From the NCBI GenBank assembly GCA_020056455.1, contig JAGVHR010000036.1, positions 1 through 33,397 on the forward strand: a DNA stretch of 33,397 bases, written 5' to 3'. Every line of letters begins with the position of its first letter. Positions within the stretch are counted from its first letter, which is position 1. This stretch comes from Thermodesulfovibrionales bacterium. Lineage in GTDB: Bacteria; Nitrospirota; Thermodesulfovibrionia; Thermodesulfovibrionales; UBA6898. The position numbers and the translations under genes were made by a program. Of the stretch, positions 19,495 to 28,970 are shown piece by piece. Under the pieces are notes generated by a model. It searched no databases and was not told the origin of the DNA. It saw nothing but the letters and a program-made list of their open reading frames with translations.

Positions 19495-21159
19495 CTATTT
19501 CTTTGCTGCAAGCGCGTCATTGATGAGTTTAATGCCGGCCTGGGACTCGTTCATCGACCTGGCCAGAGACTCTCTGGCCATCTCCGGATTATGGAAGCCG
19601 TCAGAGTTTTCTGCTGTCCAGTATTCCCACAGGATGTGGGCCTTCAGATGCTGGTCCTGCCCCTTTTTGATCACATCATCGCCGAGGCCTGCCTTCTTGC
19701 CCTCAACGATCTTATCAATGAGCGCTGAAAGGAAAAATTCAGCCTTCCTCATTTTGCCCCTTATATGGGCCTTCACTGAATCGATGGAGTACCGGGCCAT
19801 CTCCTCGGTCCACTTTGGATGGCACTTCAGACATGTCTCCCTGAGCTGGACCTTCGGAGTAACGGCAAAGTGCGAGGTGAATATCTTGCCGTTCTTTGCC
19901 TTCATCTTTGGCGTGTGGCAGCCGTCGCAGCCGACGCCGGCCTTGCCGTGCTTTGAGTTATAGTAACTTTCCACCTCCGGGTGCTGGGCCTTCCAGAGAA
20001 GTCCGCCGGTCAGGCCATGCTTGAAATCAAGAAAATTGATCTGGGTTACGTAGTGGTCATAGAGGCCGAATACATCCTTGAACGGAAAGTGGTTTGTCCT
20101 CTGGTCAGTCATCTTGACCGGCTCTCCGGTCTTGGTGTCTGTGCCAGGGTTGCAGTTATACTCAACATGGCACTGGCCGCACTGGAGCCTGGTGTCATAT
20201 TTATCGAGGATGGCGATCTTCCGCTTAAAGCCCCTGACGCCCATATCAATGACTTTAAAGCCGGTCCGTCTGGGGTCTTTGTGCCAGAGAGTGTCAGCCT
20301 CTTTTCTTGTGAGCGCCTGAATGAGGCCATCGCGCACTATCCTGGGCTTTGCAGCATGAGGATCGTGGCAGGTAAAGCAGTTCAGGCCATGCTGTATGTC
20401 CTTTACAAACTCAACGACATTCGAGGTGCGGGACCAGGTCGTTCCTTTTTCAGGCTCCCCCATGTATGCCCACTTCAGGATCTGGTCCTGGGTCTTGCAC
20501 TGCAGACAGACAGGGTTGGCTGCAGCGGCTGATTGAGGGATAAACGTTTTATGCTCCTTGCTGTCAGGCTGGGTATCATAAAGCACATCCCATGCCCTTC
20601 CTTTGTCGAAAATATAATTCCAGCCGTTTTTACCCTGGAACCTGCCGCCGTATGCCCTGTCTACGATCAGGTGGTCGATAAGCATCCAGTTGTGGCTTCT
20701 GGTCAGATCGTGTTCCTTGGTAAACCCATGTCCTGACATGAGCTTGTCCCAGAAGGGATTCGGGGCCCTGTTCGTCAACTGGGATTTTTCATCCCTTGCC
20801 GGACGATGGTACGCGCTCTGCATGAAGCTGTCGATCTGCTCCTTATGACACTGGCCGCACGCCTCCCACGACATATTGGTCACAGGCCTGGTGTCCGGCC
20901 CTGGAGCTTTCAGGTGCTTTTCGAGACCGCTATGACATTTTGAACAATTTACCCCGGAATGTTTGCCTGACTTGTGAAGATCCTTGACCGTAGCATGACA
21001 ACCATAACAGGTATCGGCTTTGACTGGTTTTTCTGCCATCGGATTTTTCATCTCCGCTTCCCTGTAGGTTTTTTCCGCCTCAGCAGTCGAATAATAGATA
21101 CCGCCCATCAGTACAAAAACTATAAATACTATCAAAGCTGCGCATGACTTCTTTTTCAT
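19495..21159 (-). CDS. Octaheme cytochrome c nitrite reductase-like protein (ONR/NrfA superfamily)
   Basis: Seven CXXCH plus one CXXCK as 4th heme motif (CLQCK, 20494-20508); NrfA-like CGQCHVEYN, HPEVESYYNSKHGKAGVGCDGCHTPKMK, FTSHFAVTP; signal/anchor at N-terminus. Confidence 0.88.
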   Translation of the reverse strand: MKKKSCAALIVFIVFVLMGGIYYSTAEAEKTYREAEMKNPMAEKPVKADTCYGCHATVKDLHKSGKHSGVNCSKCHSGLEKHLKAPGPDTRPVTNMSWEACGQCHKEQIDSFMQSAYHRPARDEKSQLTNRAPNPFWDKLMSGHGFTKEHDLTRSHNWMLIDHLIVDRAYGGRFQGKNGWNYIFDKGRAWDVLYDTQPDSKEHKTFIPQSAAAANPVCLQCKTQDQILKWAYMGEPEKGTTWSRTSNVVEFVKDIQHGLNCFTCHDPHAAKPRIVRDGLIQALTRKEADTLWHKDPRRTGFKVIDMGVRGFKRKIAILDKYDTRLQCGQCHVEYNCNPGTDTKTGEPVKMTDQRTNHFPFKDVFGLYDHYVTQINFLDFKHGLTGGLLWKAQHPEVESYYNSKHGKAGVGCDGCHTPKMKAKNGKIFTSHFAVTPKVQLRETCLKCHPKWTEEMARYSIDSVKAHIRGKMRKAEFFLSALIDKIVEGKKAGLGDDVIKKGQDQHLKAHILWEYWTAENSDGFHNPEMARESLARSMNESQAGIKLINDALAAKK

Positions 21160-21282
21160 CTGGCCCTCCTCGTTTAATTATTAGCATTTTTTAACTCAAC
21201 CCTCAGCCGACGCCCTCTCAACACTTCAATTAATAAGCTTCACCCCCTTTTATGATTCTATATTTATCCTATATTGGGCAGG

Positions 21283-21320
21283 GGTAAATATGATGTTAAT
21301 GAGTGTAAAGATTATGTAAA
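21283..21320. promoter_or_regulatory. Candidate OmpR-family response-regulator binding array upstream of the octaheme gene
   Basis: GGTAAA 21283, TGTTAA 21294, TGTAAA 21304, TGTAAA 21315: four direct repeats with 11/10/11 nt phasing. Confidence 0.45.
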
Positions 21321-21351
21321 CTTTCTCAGGCGCCTGAATAAATCATGTTAC

Positions 21352-21489
21352 CTTGAGCCTCTTGCAAAAGTATCAATTCTGTCATTCCGAATGAAATGAG
21401 GAATCTTTCATCGTGTTGATAAACATAAGATTCCTCCCTTTGGTCGAAATGACAACCTGTGTTTTTTTTACTTTTGCAGGAGCCTCCCT
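21352..21489. repeat. Nested imperfect palindromic repeat element (non-coding, MITE/REP-like)
   Basis: Outer arms TCTTGCAAAAGTA / TACTTTTGCAGGA; inner arms GTCATTCCGAATGAAATGAGGAATCTT (21381-21407) and AAGATTCCTCCCTTTGGTCGAAATGAC (21427-21453), 21/27 complementary positions by hand. Confidence 0.75.
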
Positions 21490-21607
21490 TGAAAGGATTT
21501 GAGGATTGTCGGCCCCGAATGTAACAATAGGGTAAATTTGACTTTTTGCGAGGGTATCTTTATTGCTGCATGTGGGGAGTAAAACCGCGTCAGGAAGCCG
21601 TCAATTA

Positions 21608-22291
21608 TTATTCTCTGAATTTATACCCCACACCGGCCACGGTTATAATAAATTCCGGTTCTGAAGGGTTTTCCTCGATCTTCTGTCTGAGGTGCTGCAG
21701 ATGAACATCAATCGCCCTGCTCCATGAATAGAGCTTCGCGTCACCCCATATCTTCTTCCTTATAAACTCTCTGGTTATTACCTCCCCTCTGTTTGACGCA
21801 AACAGGCTGAGAAGCTCAAACTCCTTTGGGGTAAGTTCCACATTCTTCCCATTTAAAGTAACCTGATGGGCCTTCATGTCGATTTCAAGACCGTTTATAG
21901 TGAGCGCCTTGTCAACAGGCACGCTCCTTCTCAGACAGGCCTTGATGCGGGCTATCAGTTCAAGAGTTTCAAAGGGCTTGACTATATAGTCATCAGCGCC
22001 GCTTTCAAGCCCGGTCACCTTGTCGGAAATACTGTCCCTCGCTGTAAGCATAATCACCGGGACCCTGTGGTTTTCTTCTTTAATCAGCCTGCATATCTCC
22101 AGGCCGTCTCCATCGGGCAGCGTCAGGTCAAGTATGATAAGGTCCGGGACCTGATCATCGAGTATTGCCCTGGCCTTTGTCCAGCTGTCTGCCGTAACAG
22201 CAGTATACCCATACAACTCAAGATTCGCCCTGAGCACCTTCAGAATATCAGGGTCGTCATCTATTACAAGCAGTTTCTTTTTCTTGTCCAT
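21608..22291 (-). CDS. OmpR/PhoB-family response regulator
   Basis: Receiver domain (LLVIDDDPDILKVL, DLIILDLTLPDGDG, VIMLTARDS, VKPFETLEL) and winged-helix output (LTPKEFELLSLFASNRGEVITRE). Start ATG 22291 (MDKKKKLLVIDDD). Confidence 0.93.
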   Translation of the reverse strand: MDKKKKLLVIDDDPDILKVLRANLELYGYTAVTADSWTKARAILDDQVPDLIILDLTLPDGDGLEICRLIKEENHRVPVIMLTARDSISDKVTGLESGADDYIVKPFETLELIARIKACLRRSVPVDKALTINGLEIDMKAHQVTLNGKNVELTPKEFELLSLFASNRGEVITREFIRKKIWGDAKLYSWSRAIDVHLQHLRQKIEENPSEPEFIITVAGVGYKFRE

Positions 22292-23894
22292 AAATACCCG
22301 TCCGAACTTTAGGAATCCTGAAATAAAAGCTGCTTCCCCTGCCCGCCTCGCTGTTGACTCCGATCCGCCCTCCATGGGCCTCCACAATGCCCTTGCAGAT
22401 TGCAAGACCAAGGCCTGTGCCGTTCTTTGTTCCCTTTGAATAGAACTGATCGAATATCAGGGGAATATCACCCTCGGCAATGCCGCTTCCGGAATCCGTT
22501 ACCGTTAAAAGCGCGTGACCATTGTCCTCTTTAACAGAGACTATTATTTCCGAGGATTCCGGGCTGAAGTTCAGAGCGTTGGAAATCAGATTGATCAGCA
22601 CCTGTTTTATTCTGTCCTCATCAGCAGAAACGGTCACGTCGTCAGACTCAAGCCGCATACGCACTCCCTTCTGCTCAGCCTCTGATCTGAAACCGATGCT
22701 CACCTCATTTAAAACCTCTTTAAGCGGGACTTCCCTGAAATGCATCCCGAACTCTCCCAGTTCAATCCGTTCATAGTCGATTATATTATTTACGAGCCGT
22801 ATCAGCCGTTCTGCGTTTTTCTTGATTACATCAAAAAATACTGCTGCGTCATCGCCGCCCCCATCGCCCTTAAGGGACATGCGCACAGACAGATAGTCCA
22901 TTGCCCCTTTTATGGAGGTCAGAGGCGTCCTCAACTCATGGGAAATCTTTGCTATAAAGTCGGATTTTGACCGGTTCAGTCTGAGCAGGGCTTTATTTTT
23001 TTCAATAAGCTCCTGTGTTGCTGACTCTATCTTTTCCTGCAGACATCCATGATAGCTGTCTATGGCCTTTGCCATAGCTACAAAGGACCTGCTAAGGTCC
23101 TCGAGTTCGTCGCCGGTCTCAATGACCGGCACGTCGGAATTCCCGTGTCCTGAAAAATCCAGCATATGTGCCCTGATCCTGCTGATCGGCATGATGACCA
23201 TCTTCCTTGTTATCAAATAATGGGCGATCATCAGAACAGCGACTGTGGCAAGGCCGCCCAGCAGCATATAGCGTCTCTCTGTCGCTATAACGCTGAAGGC
23301 ATAATCCATAGGCACGCTTATGCTGATGGCACCCCTCACATCTCCCACCCTGTAGCCCTGCTTCAGATGACATTCAAGACAGGCCTGTTCAACATACAAG
23401 GGGGCCATATAGCGGAAAAAGACTGCCCTGCCGATCTTCTCAATCCTGGAAGCTTCACCGGTCTTCCTTTCTTCAAATTCACGGAGCGCTGACCTCTCAA
23501 AGGCATCAGGCGCGTTTTCGGGATTAATCAGCTTGAGGCTTGTAATATGAAATGAAAAAAGCTTGTCTCTCTGCGCATATTTGGAAAGTTGTTTGGTTAC
23601 CATGGCAGGGTTTTCCTTCACATAACGTCTGCCTTCCCTGTCGATCATAAGGGGGTCTTTCAGATAAAGATTCGGCTCAACCCACGGCAGTTTTTCCACA
23701 AAAACGCCTCCATGGTCCGCGACCCATCTTCTTGTAATGACGATCTGCTGAAACAGCGCCTTGGCCTGAATTTTTGTCTGCTCGATAACAAGGTCTTCAT
23801 ACCTCCCGGCAATAATGCCGAGGGTTATGCCCATGACAATGAGAAGGACAAGCGCAGTCGCAAGAATATATTTCAGCCCGAGCTTAAGCCGCAT
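22257..23894 (-). CDS. Sensor histidine kinase with extracytoplasmic DUF3365/Tll0287-like c-heme domain
   Basis: N-terminal TM, VITRRWVADHGGVFV, heme motif CLECH (23367-23381), HAMP, HisKA SHELRTPLTSIKG, HATPase (NLISNALNFSP, DSGSGI, GTGLGLAICKGIV). 35 nt overlap with response regulator. Confidence 0.92.
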   Translation of the reverse strand: MRLKLGLKYILATALVLLIVMGITLGIIAGRYEDLVIEQTKIQAKALFQQIVITRRWVADHGGVFVEKLPWVEPNLYLKDPLMIDREGRRYVKENPAMVTKQLSKYAQRDKLFSFHITSLKLINPENAPDAFERSALREFEERKTGEASRIEKIGRAVFFRYMAPLYVEQACLECHLKQGYRVGDVRGAISISVPMDYAFSVIATERRYMLLGGLATVAVLMIAHYLITRKMVIMPISRIRAHMLDFSGHGNSDVPVIETGDELEDLSRSFVAMAKAIDSYHGCLQEKIESATQELIEKNKALLRLNRSKSDFIAKISHELRTPLTSIKGAMDYLSVRMSLKGDGGGDDAAVFFDVIKKNAERLIRLVNNIIDYERIELGEFGMHFREVPLKEVLNEVSIGFRSEAEQKGVRMRLESDDVTVSADEDRIKQVLINLISNALNFSPESSEIIVSVKEDNGHALLTVTDSGSGIAEGDIPLIFDQFYSKGTKNGTGLGLAICKGIVEAHGGRIGVNSEAGRGSSFYFRIPKVRTGIYGQEKETACNR

Positions 23895-24031
23895 CAGAAC
23901 AAACCCATATCAGGGTGTAGTCGTAAAAACAGGAAGACCAAAGGCCTCTCATGGCTATATCCTACCCCAAAAGCCAAGGATTTTCCTATTCCCTATAGGC
24001 AACTTCCCCAGGGTCTGTGGACAGACTCTAT

Positions 24032-25459
24032 TTAGAAACCTGCTACTGCGAGGCGGGCAAAATTTATGACCATGGAGGGCTGGATACCGATGAAGACAAC
24101 TGCCGAAACAGTGACGGCAAGCGCAAGACCGATTGCAGGTGAGCTGTTCAATTCGACCGTTGTCCTGGGCTCTTTCATATACATGAGCATCACGATCCTG
24201 AGATAGAAGTATGCTGATATGGCGCTGAACAATACCGCTATTATAACAAGCCAGGTATAGCCCGCATTTACAGCTGACATGAAAAGATAGAATTTGCCCA
24301 TGAACCCGGCCATAGGAGGGATACCGGTAAGCGAAAACATAAATACGAGCATAAGCGCCGCTGCCATGGGATGGGTTTTGGAAAGCCCCTCATAGTCTGC
24401 GATATCCTCTCCCCTGGCCCCCTCTGTCCTGAGCATGATCACTACAGCAAAAGCTCCCATATTCATAAAGGCATAAATAAACATATAGTTGAGCACGCTT
24501 GCCAGGCCGACAGGGCCGCCTGATATGATTCCAAGGAGCATGTATCCGGCATGGGCGATCGAGGAATAAGCAAGCATCCTTTTAATGTTCGTCTGGGAAA
24601 GAGCAACAATATTTCCGACCGCCATGGTAAGGATGGAAATCGGGATGAGTATTGCGGCCCAATCCATATGAGCAGAACCAAAGGCAGTGAGAAAGACCCT
24701 GCCCAGCACCGCAAAACCCGCGGCCTTCGGGCCCACAGACATAAAGGCCGTAATCGGAGTTGGCGCGCCCTCATAGGCGTCAGGCGCCCACATATGAAAC
24801 GGCACTGCGGCGATCTTGAATGAAAAAGCTGCCGCAAACATGATCATTGAGAGCGTAAGCGCCGGGTTGGATATCAGATTGTGGCCTGCAATATAGGCAG
24901 CAATCTCCTTCAGATTGGTTGTCCCGGTCAGGCCGTAGATCAAGGAGGCGCCGTAAAGAAGTATTGCCGAAGCAAACGCGCCGAGCAGCAGATACTTGAT
25001 CGCAGCCTCATTCGACCTGATATCATAGCGGATAAAACCGGCGAGTATATACGTGCTCAGGGCCATGAGTTCAAGCCCAAGATACAGGACAATAATGTCG
25101 GCAGCGGATGCCATGAGCATCATGCCGAGGGTGGAAAATAGAATAAGGCTGTAGTATTCCCCGAAGTTGATACGCATTACTGCAAGGTACTTTGGAGAAA
25201 TCAATACAGTGAGGATGAGATTCACGATAAATATAAGCTTAAAAAACGTACTATACCCGTCAGATACGAACATACCGCTGAAGGTTGTTCCCATGGAGCC
25301 GATGAGTGTGAAGGAAACAACTCCCGCGGTGATAATGGCAAGAAGTGCGAGCGTCTCCTTCCTCTTGATCACCAGCTCTGCCATAAGCAGGAGGACCGCT
25401 ATGATCGTCATGACAATTTCAGGCACCACAGGATTAAGATCAGGCATTACAAAAGGCAT
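24032..25459 (-). CDS. nuoN: NADH-quinone oxidoreductase subunit N
   Basis: 475 aa multi-TM antiporter-like subunit; AAVPFHMWAPDAYEGAPTPITAFMS; position last in nuo operon. Confidence 0.95.
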   Translation of the reverse strand: MPFVMPDLNPVVPEIVMTIIAVLLLMAELVIKRKETLALLAIITAGVVSFTLIGSMGTTFSGMFVSDGYSTFFKLIFIVNLILTVLISPKYLAVMRINFGEYYSLILFSTLGMMLMASAADIIVLYLGLELMALSTYILAGFIRYDIRSNEAAIKYLLLGAFASAILLYGASLIYGLTGTTNLKEIAAYIAGHNLISNPALTLSMIMFAAAFSFKIAAVPFHMWAPDAYEGAPTPITAFMSVGPKAAGFAVLGRVFLTAFGSAHMDWAAILIPISILTMAVGNIVALSQTNIKRMLAYSSIAHAGYMLLGIISGGPVGLASVLNYMFIYAFMNMGAFAVVIMLRTEGARGEDIADYEGLSKTHPMAAALMLVFMFSLTGIPPMAGFMGKFYLFMSAVNAGYTWLVIIAVLFSAISAYFYLRIVMLMYMKEPRTTVELNSSPAIGLALAVTVSAVVFIGIQPSMVINFARLAVAGF

Positions 25460-25520
25460 TCAGAACCCCCGGGGCTGAAATTATTGTATTCGCTGTTTTT
25501 CATTTCTTGTCTCTCAATTC

Positions 25521-27047
25521 TTATTTAATGAGTCCCAGGATGTCAGCCTGACCTGCTCCGCTGTTTACCCTCTCAATCAGGTGCTGGACAGTCGGGTGCA
25601 TGAAGCTCAGGAACGCATTGGGATAAATACCGATCCAGAAGATCAGAATTACCATCGGCATCAGCGCAACAAGCTCTCGTCCGTTTAAATCAGAGAGCCC
25701 CGCCACCTTCGAGCTGGTCTCCATGAAAAAGACCCTCTGGTAGAGCCAGAGCATATAGCCTGCGCCGATGATGATGCCGGTAGCTGACAGCACCCCTGCC
25801 CACTGGCTCGCCTTGAACGCGCCAAGGAGGATCAGGAACTCGCCCACAAATCCGTTCGTAGCAGGCAGGCCTATCGAAGCAAGAGTAAAGACAATAAAGA
25901 AAGAAGCATAGACCGGCATCACCGAGGCCACGCCCCCGTAGTCCGCAATGTCCCTCGTGTGGGTCCTGTCATAAATAATGCCTACGCTAAGGAAGAGTGC
26001 GCCTGTCACAATGCCATGGTTCAGCATCTGGAGAATTCCGCCCTCAATACCCTGCACATTCAGGGCAAAGATGCCGAGGGTCACAAAACCCATATGGCTC
26101 ACTGAGCTGTATGCGATAAGTCTCTTCAGGTCTGTCTGGGCCAGGCAGATAACGCCTCCGTAGATGATCGCGATGACCGACAGGGTCAGCATAACAGGTG
26201 TCATGGCCCGTGTTGCGTCAGGCAGGAGAGGCATCGAAAACCTGAGGAAGCCGTATGCGCCCATCTTGATAAGCACTGCTGCAAGAATAACGCTGCCGGC
26301 AGTCGGGGCCTCGGTATGAGCGTCAGGCAGCCATGTATGCACCGGGAACATGGGGACCTTGACCGCAAAGGCAGCAAAAAAGGCCCAGAAGAGCATAAGC
26401 TGCATCTTGAATGGATAGGCCGCGTTCGTAAGTTCCAGGATATTGAATGTCCGACCGGCATAGAAGTAAAGGACGATGATACCTACAAGCATCAGGACGC
26501 TTCCCACGAGGGTATAGAGAAAGAACTTCATTGCGGCATAGATCCTGTTGGGCCCTCCCCAGACACCGATGAGCAGAAACATAGGGATAAGCATCGCCTC
26601 CCAGAAGACATAAAAAAGCATGAAATCAAGGGAGCAGAATACGCCTATCATCGCGCTTTCCATCACAAGAAGGGAGATAAAAAACTCTTTTGTCTTCATC
26701 CTGACCGACTCCCAGGAAATAAGCACGCAGAGAATGGTGACAAGTGTTGAAAGAAGCACAAAGAGTACACTGATGCCGTCAAGCCCGAGATGGTAGTTCA
26801 TGTTCAGATATGGTATCCATTCATGTTGCTCGACGAACTGCATAAGATGCGTTGTCTTGTCAAAGTTCGCAAAAAGCGGCAGCGACAGGGCAAAAGTCGC
26901 GATACTGAAAAGCAGGCCCACCATTTTAACCGCTCTGTCATTCGCTCTGCTTATGAAAAGTATGAGGGCTGCTCCTGCCAGCGGCAGAACTATGAGCATG
27001 CTAAGAATCGGAAAACCTGATGTATTGTTTATCGTCTGTTCCATCAT
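25521..27047 (-). CDS. nuoM: NADH-quinone oxidoreductase subunit M
   Basis: 508 aa; VPMFPVHTWLPDAHTEAPTAGSVILA, DLKRLIAYSSVSHMGFV. Confidence 0.96.
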   Translation of the reverse strand: MMEQTINNTSGFPILSMLIVLPLAGAALILFISRANDRAVKMVGLLFSIATFALSLPLFANFDKTTHLMQFVEQHEWIPYLNMNYHLGLDGISVLFVLLSTLVTILCVLISWESVRMKTKEFFISLLVMESAMIGVFCSLDFMLFYVFWEAMLIPMFLLIGVWGGPNRIYAAMKFFLYTLVGSVLMLVGIIVLYFYAGRTFNILELTNAAYPFKMQLMLFWAFFAAFAVKVPMFPVHTWLPDAHTEAPTAGSVILAAVLIKMGAYGFLRFSMPLLPDATRAMTPVMLTLSVIAIIYGGVICLAQTDLKRLIAYSSVSHMGFVTLGIFALNVQGIEGGILQMLNHGIVTGALFLSVGIIYDRTHTRDIADYGGVASVMPVYASFFIVFTLASIGLPATNGFVGEFLILLGAFKASQWAGVLSATGIIIGAGYMLWLYQRVFFMETSSKVAGLSDLNGRELVALMPMVILIFWIGIYPNAFLSFMHPTVQHLIERVNSGAGQADILGLIK

Positions 27048-28967
27048 CTACCTCAAAAGCATTACTGCAGCTATGATCAGGATGCCTGCCGCCATAATGG
27101 TCGCATAATGCTGCATAAGCCCTGTCTGCACCCTTCTCAAGCCGGCGCTGAATGCAGCAATGGAGTTCGGCACACCGTTGACAACGGCCTCGATGATACG
27201 GGCATCAGTAATGCCGATAAGGATATTCTTCGCAACCCAGATCGTAGGCCTGATAAGAATAAAACTATAGAGCTCATCGATATAATATTTATTAAAGAGG
27301 ACCCTATGCACTGCGCTGAACTGCTGCGAGATCCTGGCCGGCAATTCCGGTCTCGTCATATACATAAACCAGGCCAGACCGATACCGGCAAAACCGACGC
27401 TGACTGAGATTGCCATTACCATCCACTCCTCCGCGTGAGTTCCGTGCCCCTCAGCATGGCCGAGCACAGGCTTCATAAACTCTGCGAAGTTCGCATGGCC
27501 GCCAAGGATATGGGGTATGCTCACCCAGCCGGAAGCTACAGCTCCGACACAGAGAAGCATAAGCGGTATGGTCATGGATTTTGGAGATTCATGGAGGTGG
27601 TGTTCCTGCTCATGGGTCCCCCGGAATTTTCCGTGGAAAGTGAGGAATATGAGTCTGAAAGAATAGAAAGCCGTAAGGAAAGCAACCGCTGTACCCATCA
27701 GCCAGACAAGTTTGCCGACAGGGCTCGGTCCTGAATAGGCAAGCCAGAGGATCTCATCTTTACTGAAGAAGCCTGCCAGACCTGGAAAGCCTGCAATACT
27801 AAACGAGGCGATAAGCATGGTAAAGTAGGTCACAGGCATGTATTTCTTCAGGTTGCCCATCTTCTGAATATTGAGTTCTCCGCCCATCGCATGCATAACG
27901 CTCCCTGCGCAGAGAAAGAGGAGCGCCTTGAAAAATGCATGGGTATACAGATGAAACACGCCTGCCGAATACGCGCCGACACCGCATGCAAGAAACATAT
28001 AACCCAGCTGGCTCACGGTTGAATACGCAATAATCCTCTTCAGATCGTTCTGAACAAGGCCTATCGTAGCTGCAAAGAGCGAGGTCACTGCGCCTGTAAG
28101 GGCAACGACCATAAGCGCTGTTTCCGAAAGGCTGAAGATCGGGCTGCAACGTGCGACAAGAAAAACACCGGCAGTGACCATGGTTGCAGCATGGATGAGT
28201 GCGCTGACCGGAGTCGGGCCCTCCATGGCATCAGGCAGCCAGACATGAAGAGGCATCTGAGCTGATTTGCCGATCGATCCGCAGAAAAGCAGAAGCGCAA
28301 TAAGAGTCATAAGATGCACGTCATATCCAAGAAATTGGACTGTTGCATCCGCAAAATTTCCGGCCTGGCTGAATACCGGCTCATAATATACAGTGCCGAA
28401 GGTAAGGAATATGACAAAGATGCCGAGGCCGAACCCGAAATCTCCGAAACGGTTCACTATGAACGCCTTTTTCCCTGCGTCCGAGGCTGACTTCTTATTG
28501 AAGTAATAGCCGATCAGGAAGTAGGAACAGAGGCCCACGCCTTCCCAGCCGAAATACAGTTGCAGGAAGTTGTTCGCCATGACCAGCATGAGCATCGAGA
28601 AGGTAAAGAGACTAAGATATGAAAAAAACCTGTAATAACCTGAATCGCCGTGCATATAGCCGACCGAATAGATATGGATCAATGTGCTGCAGGTCGTCAC
28701 AACAATGAGCATCACAACAGTGAGTTCGTCGATAAGAAACCCTACAGATACCTTGAAGCCGCCTGAAAGAATCCAGGTATAAAGGTCATAGTTGAACTTC
28801 CTGCCTGAGAGGACCTCGATCAGCGCTGTGACTGCCAGGACCCATGAGCCCGCCACTGCAAGGATTGAAATCCAGTGGGCCTTTTCCTTTAAATATTTCC
28901 TGCCGAAGACAATATTGATCATAAAGGCGGCAAGCGGCAGGAATGGTATCAATGCATGACTGTTCAT
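27048..28967 (-). CDS. nuoL: NADH-quinone oxidoreductase subunit L
   Basis: 639 aa; QMPLHVWLPDAMEGPTPVSALIHAATMVTAGVFL, NDLKRIIAYSTVSQLGYMF. Confidence 0.97.
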   Translation of the reverse strand: MNSHALIPFLPLAAFMINIVFGRKYLKEKAHWISILAVAGSWVLAVTALIEVLSGRKFNYDLYTWILSGGFKVSVGFLIDELTVVMLIVVTTCSTLIHIYSVGYMHGDSGYYRFFSYLSLFTFSMLMLVMANNFLQLYFGWEGVGLCSYFLIGYYFNKKSASDAGKKAFIVNRFGDFGFGLGIFVIFLTFGTVYYEPVFSQAGNFADATVQFLGYDVHLMTLIALLLFCGSIGKSAQMPLHVWLPDAMEGPTPVSALIHAATMVTAGVFLVARCSPIFSLSETALMVVALTGAVTSLFAATIGLVQNDLKRIIAYSTVSQLGYMFLACGVGAYSAGVFHLYTHAFFKALLFLCAGSVMHAMGGELNIQKMGNLKKYMPVTYFTMLIASFSIAGFPGLAGFFSKDEILWLAYSGPSPVGKLVWLMGTAVAFLTAFYSFRLIFLTFHGKFRGTHEQEHHLHESPKSMTIPLMLLCVGAVASGWVSIPHILGGHANFAEFMKPVLGHAEGHGTHAEEWMVMAISVSVGFAGIGLAWFMYMTRPELPARISQQFSAVHRVLFNKYYIDELYSFILIRPTIWVAKNILIGITDARIIEAVVNGVPNSIAAFSAGLRRVQTGLMQHYATIMAAGILIIAAVMLLR

Positions 28968-28970
28968 AAT

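Noticed and set aside
19981-20532. 183-aa plus-strand ORF antisense to the octaheme cytochrome
   Set aside because: Mirror of a strongly supported multiheme gene; no independent coding signal.
19495-21159. Hydroxylamine oxidoreductase (HAO) assignment of the octaheme protein
   Set aside because: The fourth heme motif is CXXCK and the catalytic context is NrfA-like (CGQCHVEY), favouring octaheme nitrite reductase.
23895-24031. Possible riboswitch or regulator palindrome (CCTATTCCCTATAGG, CTACCCCAAAAG) upstream of the histidine kinase
   Set aside because: Arms only 5 bp, no match I recognise to a known riboswitch, no supporting conservation available.
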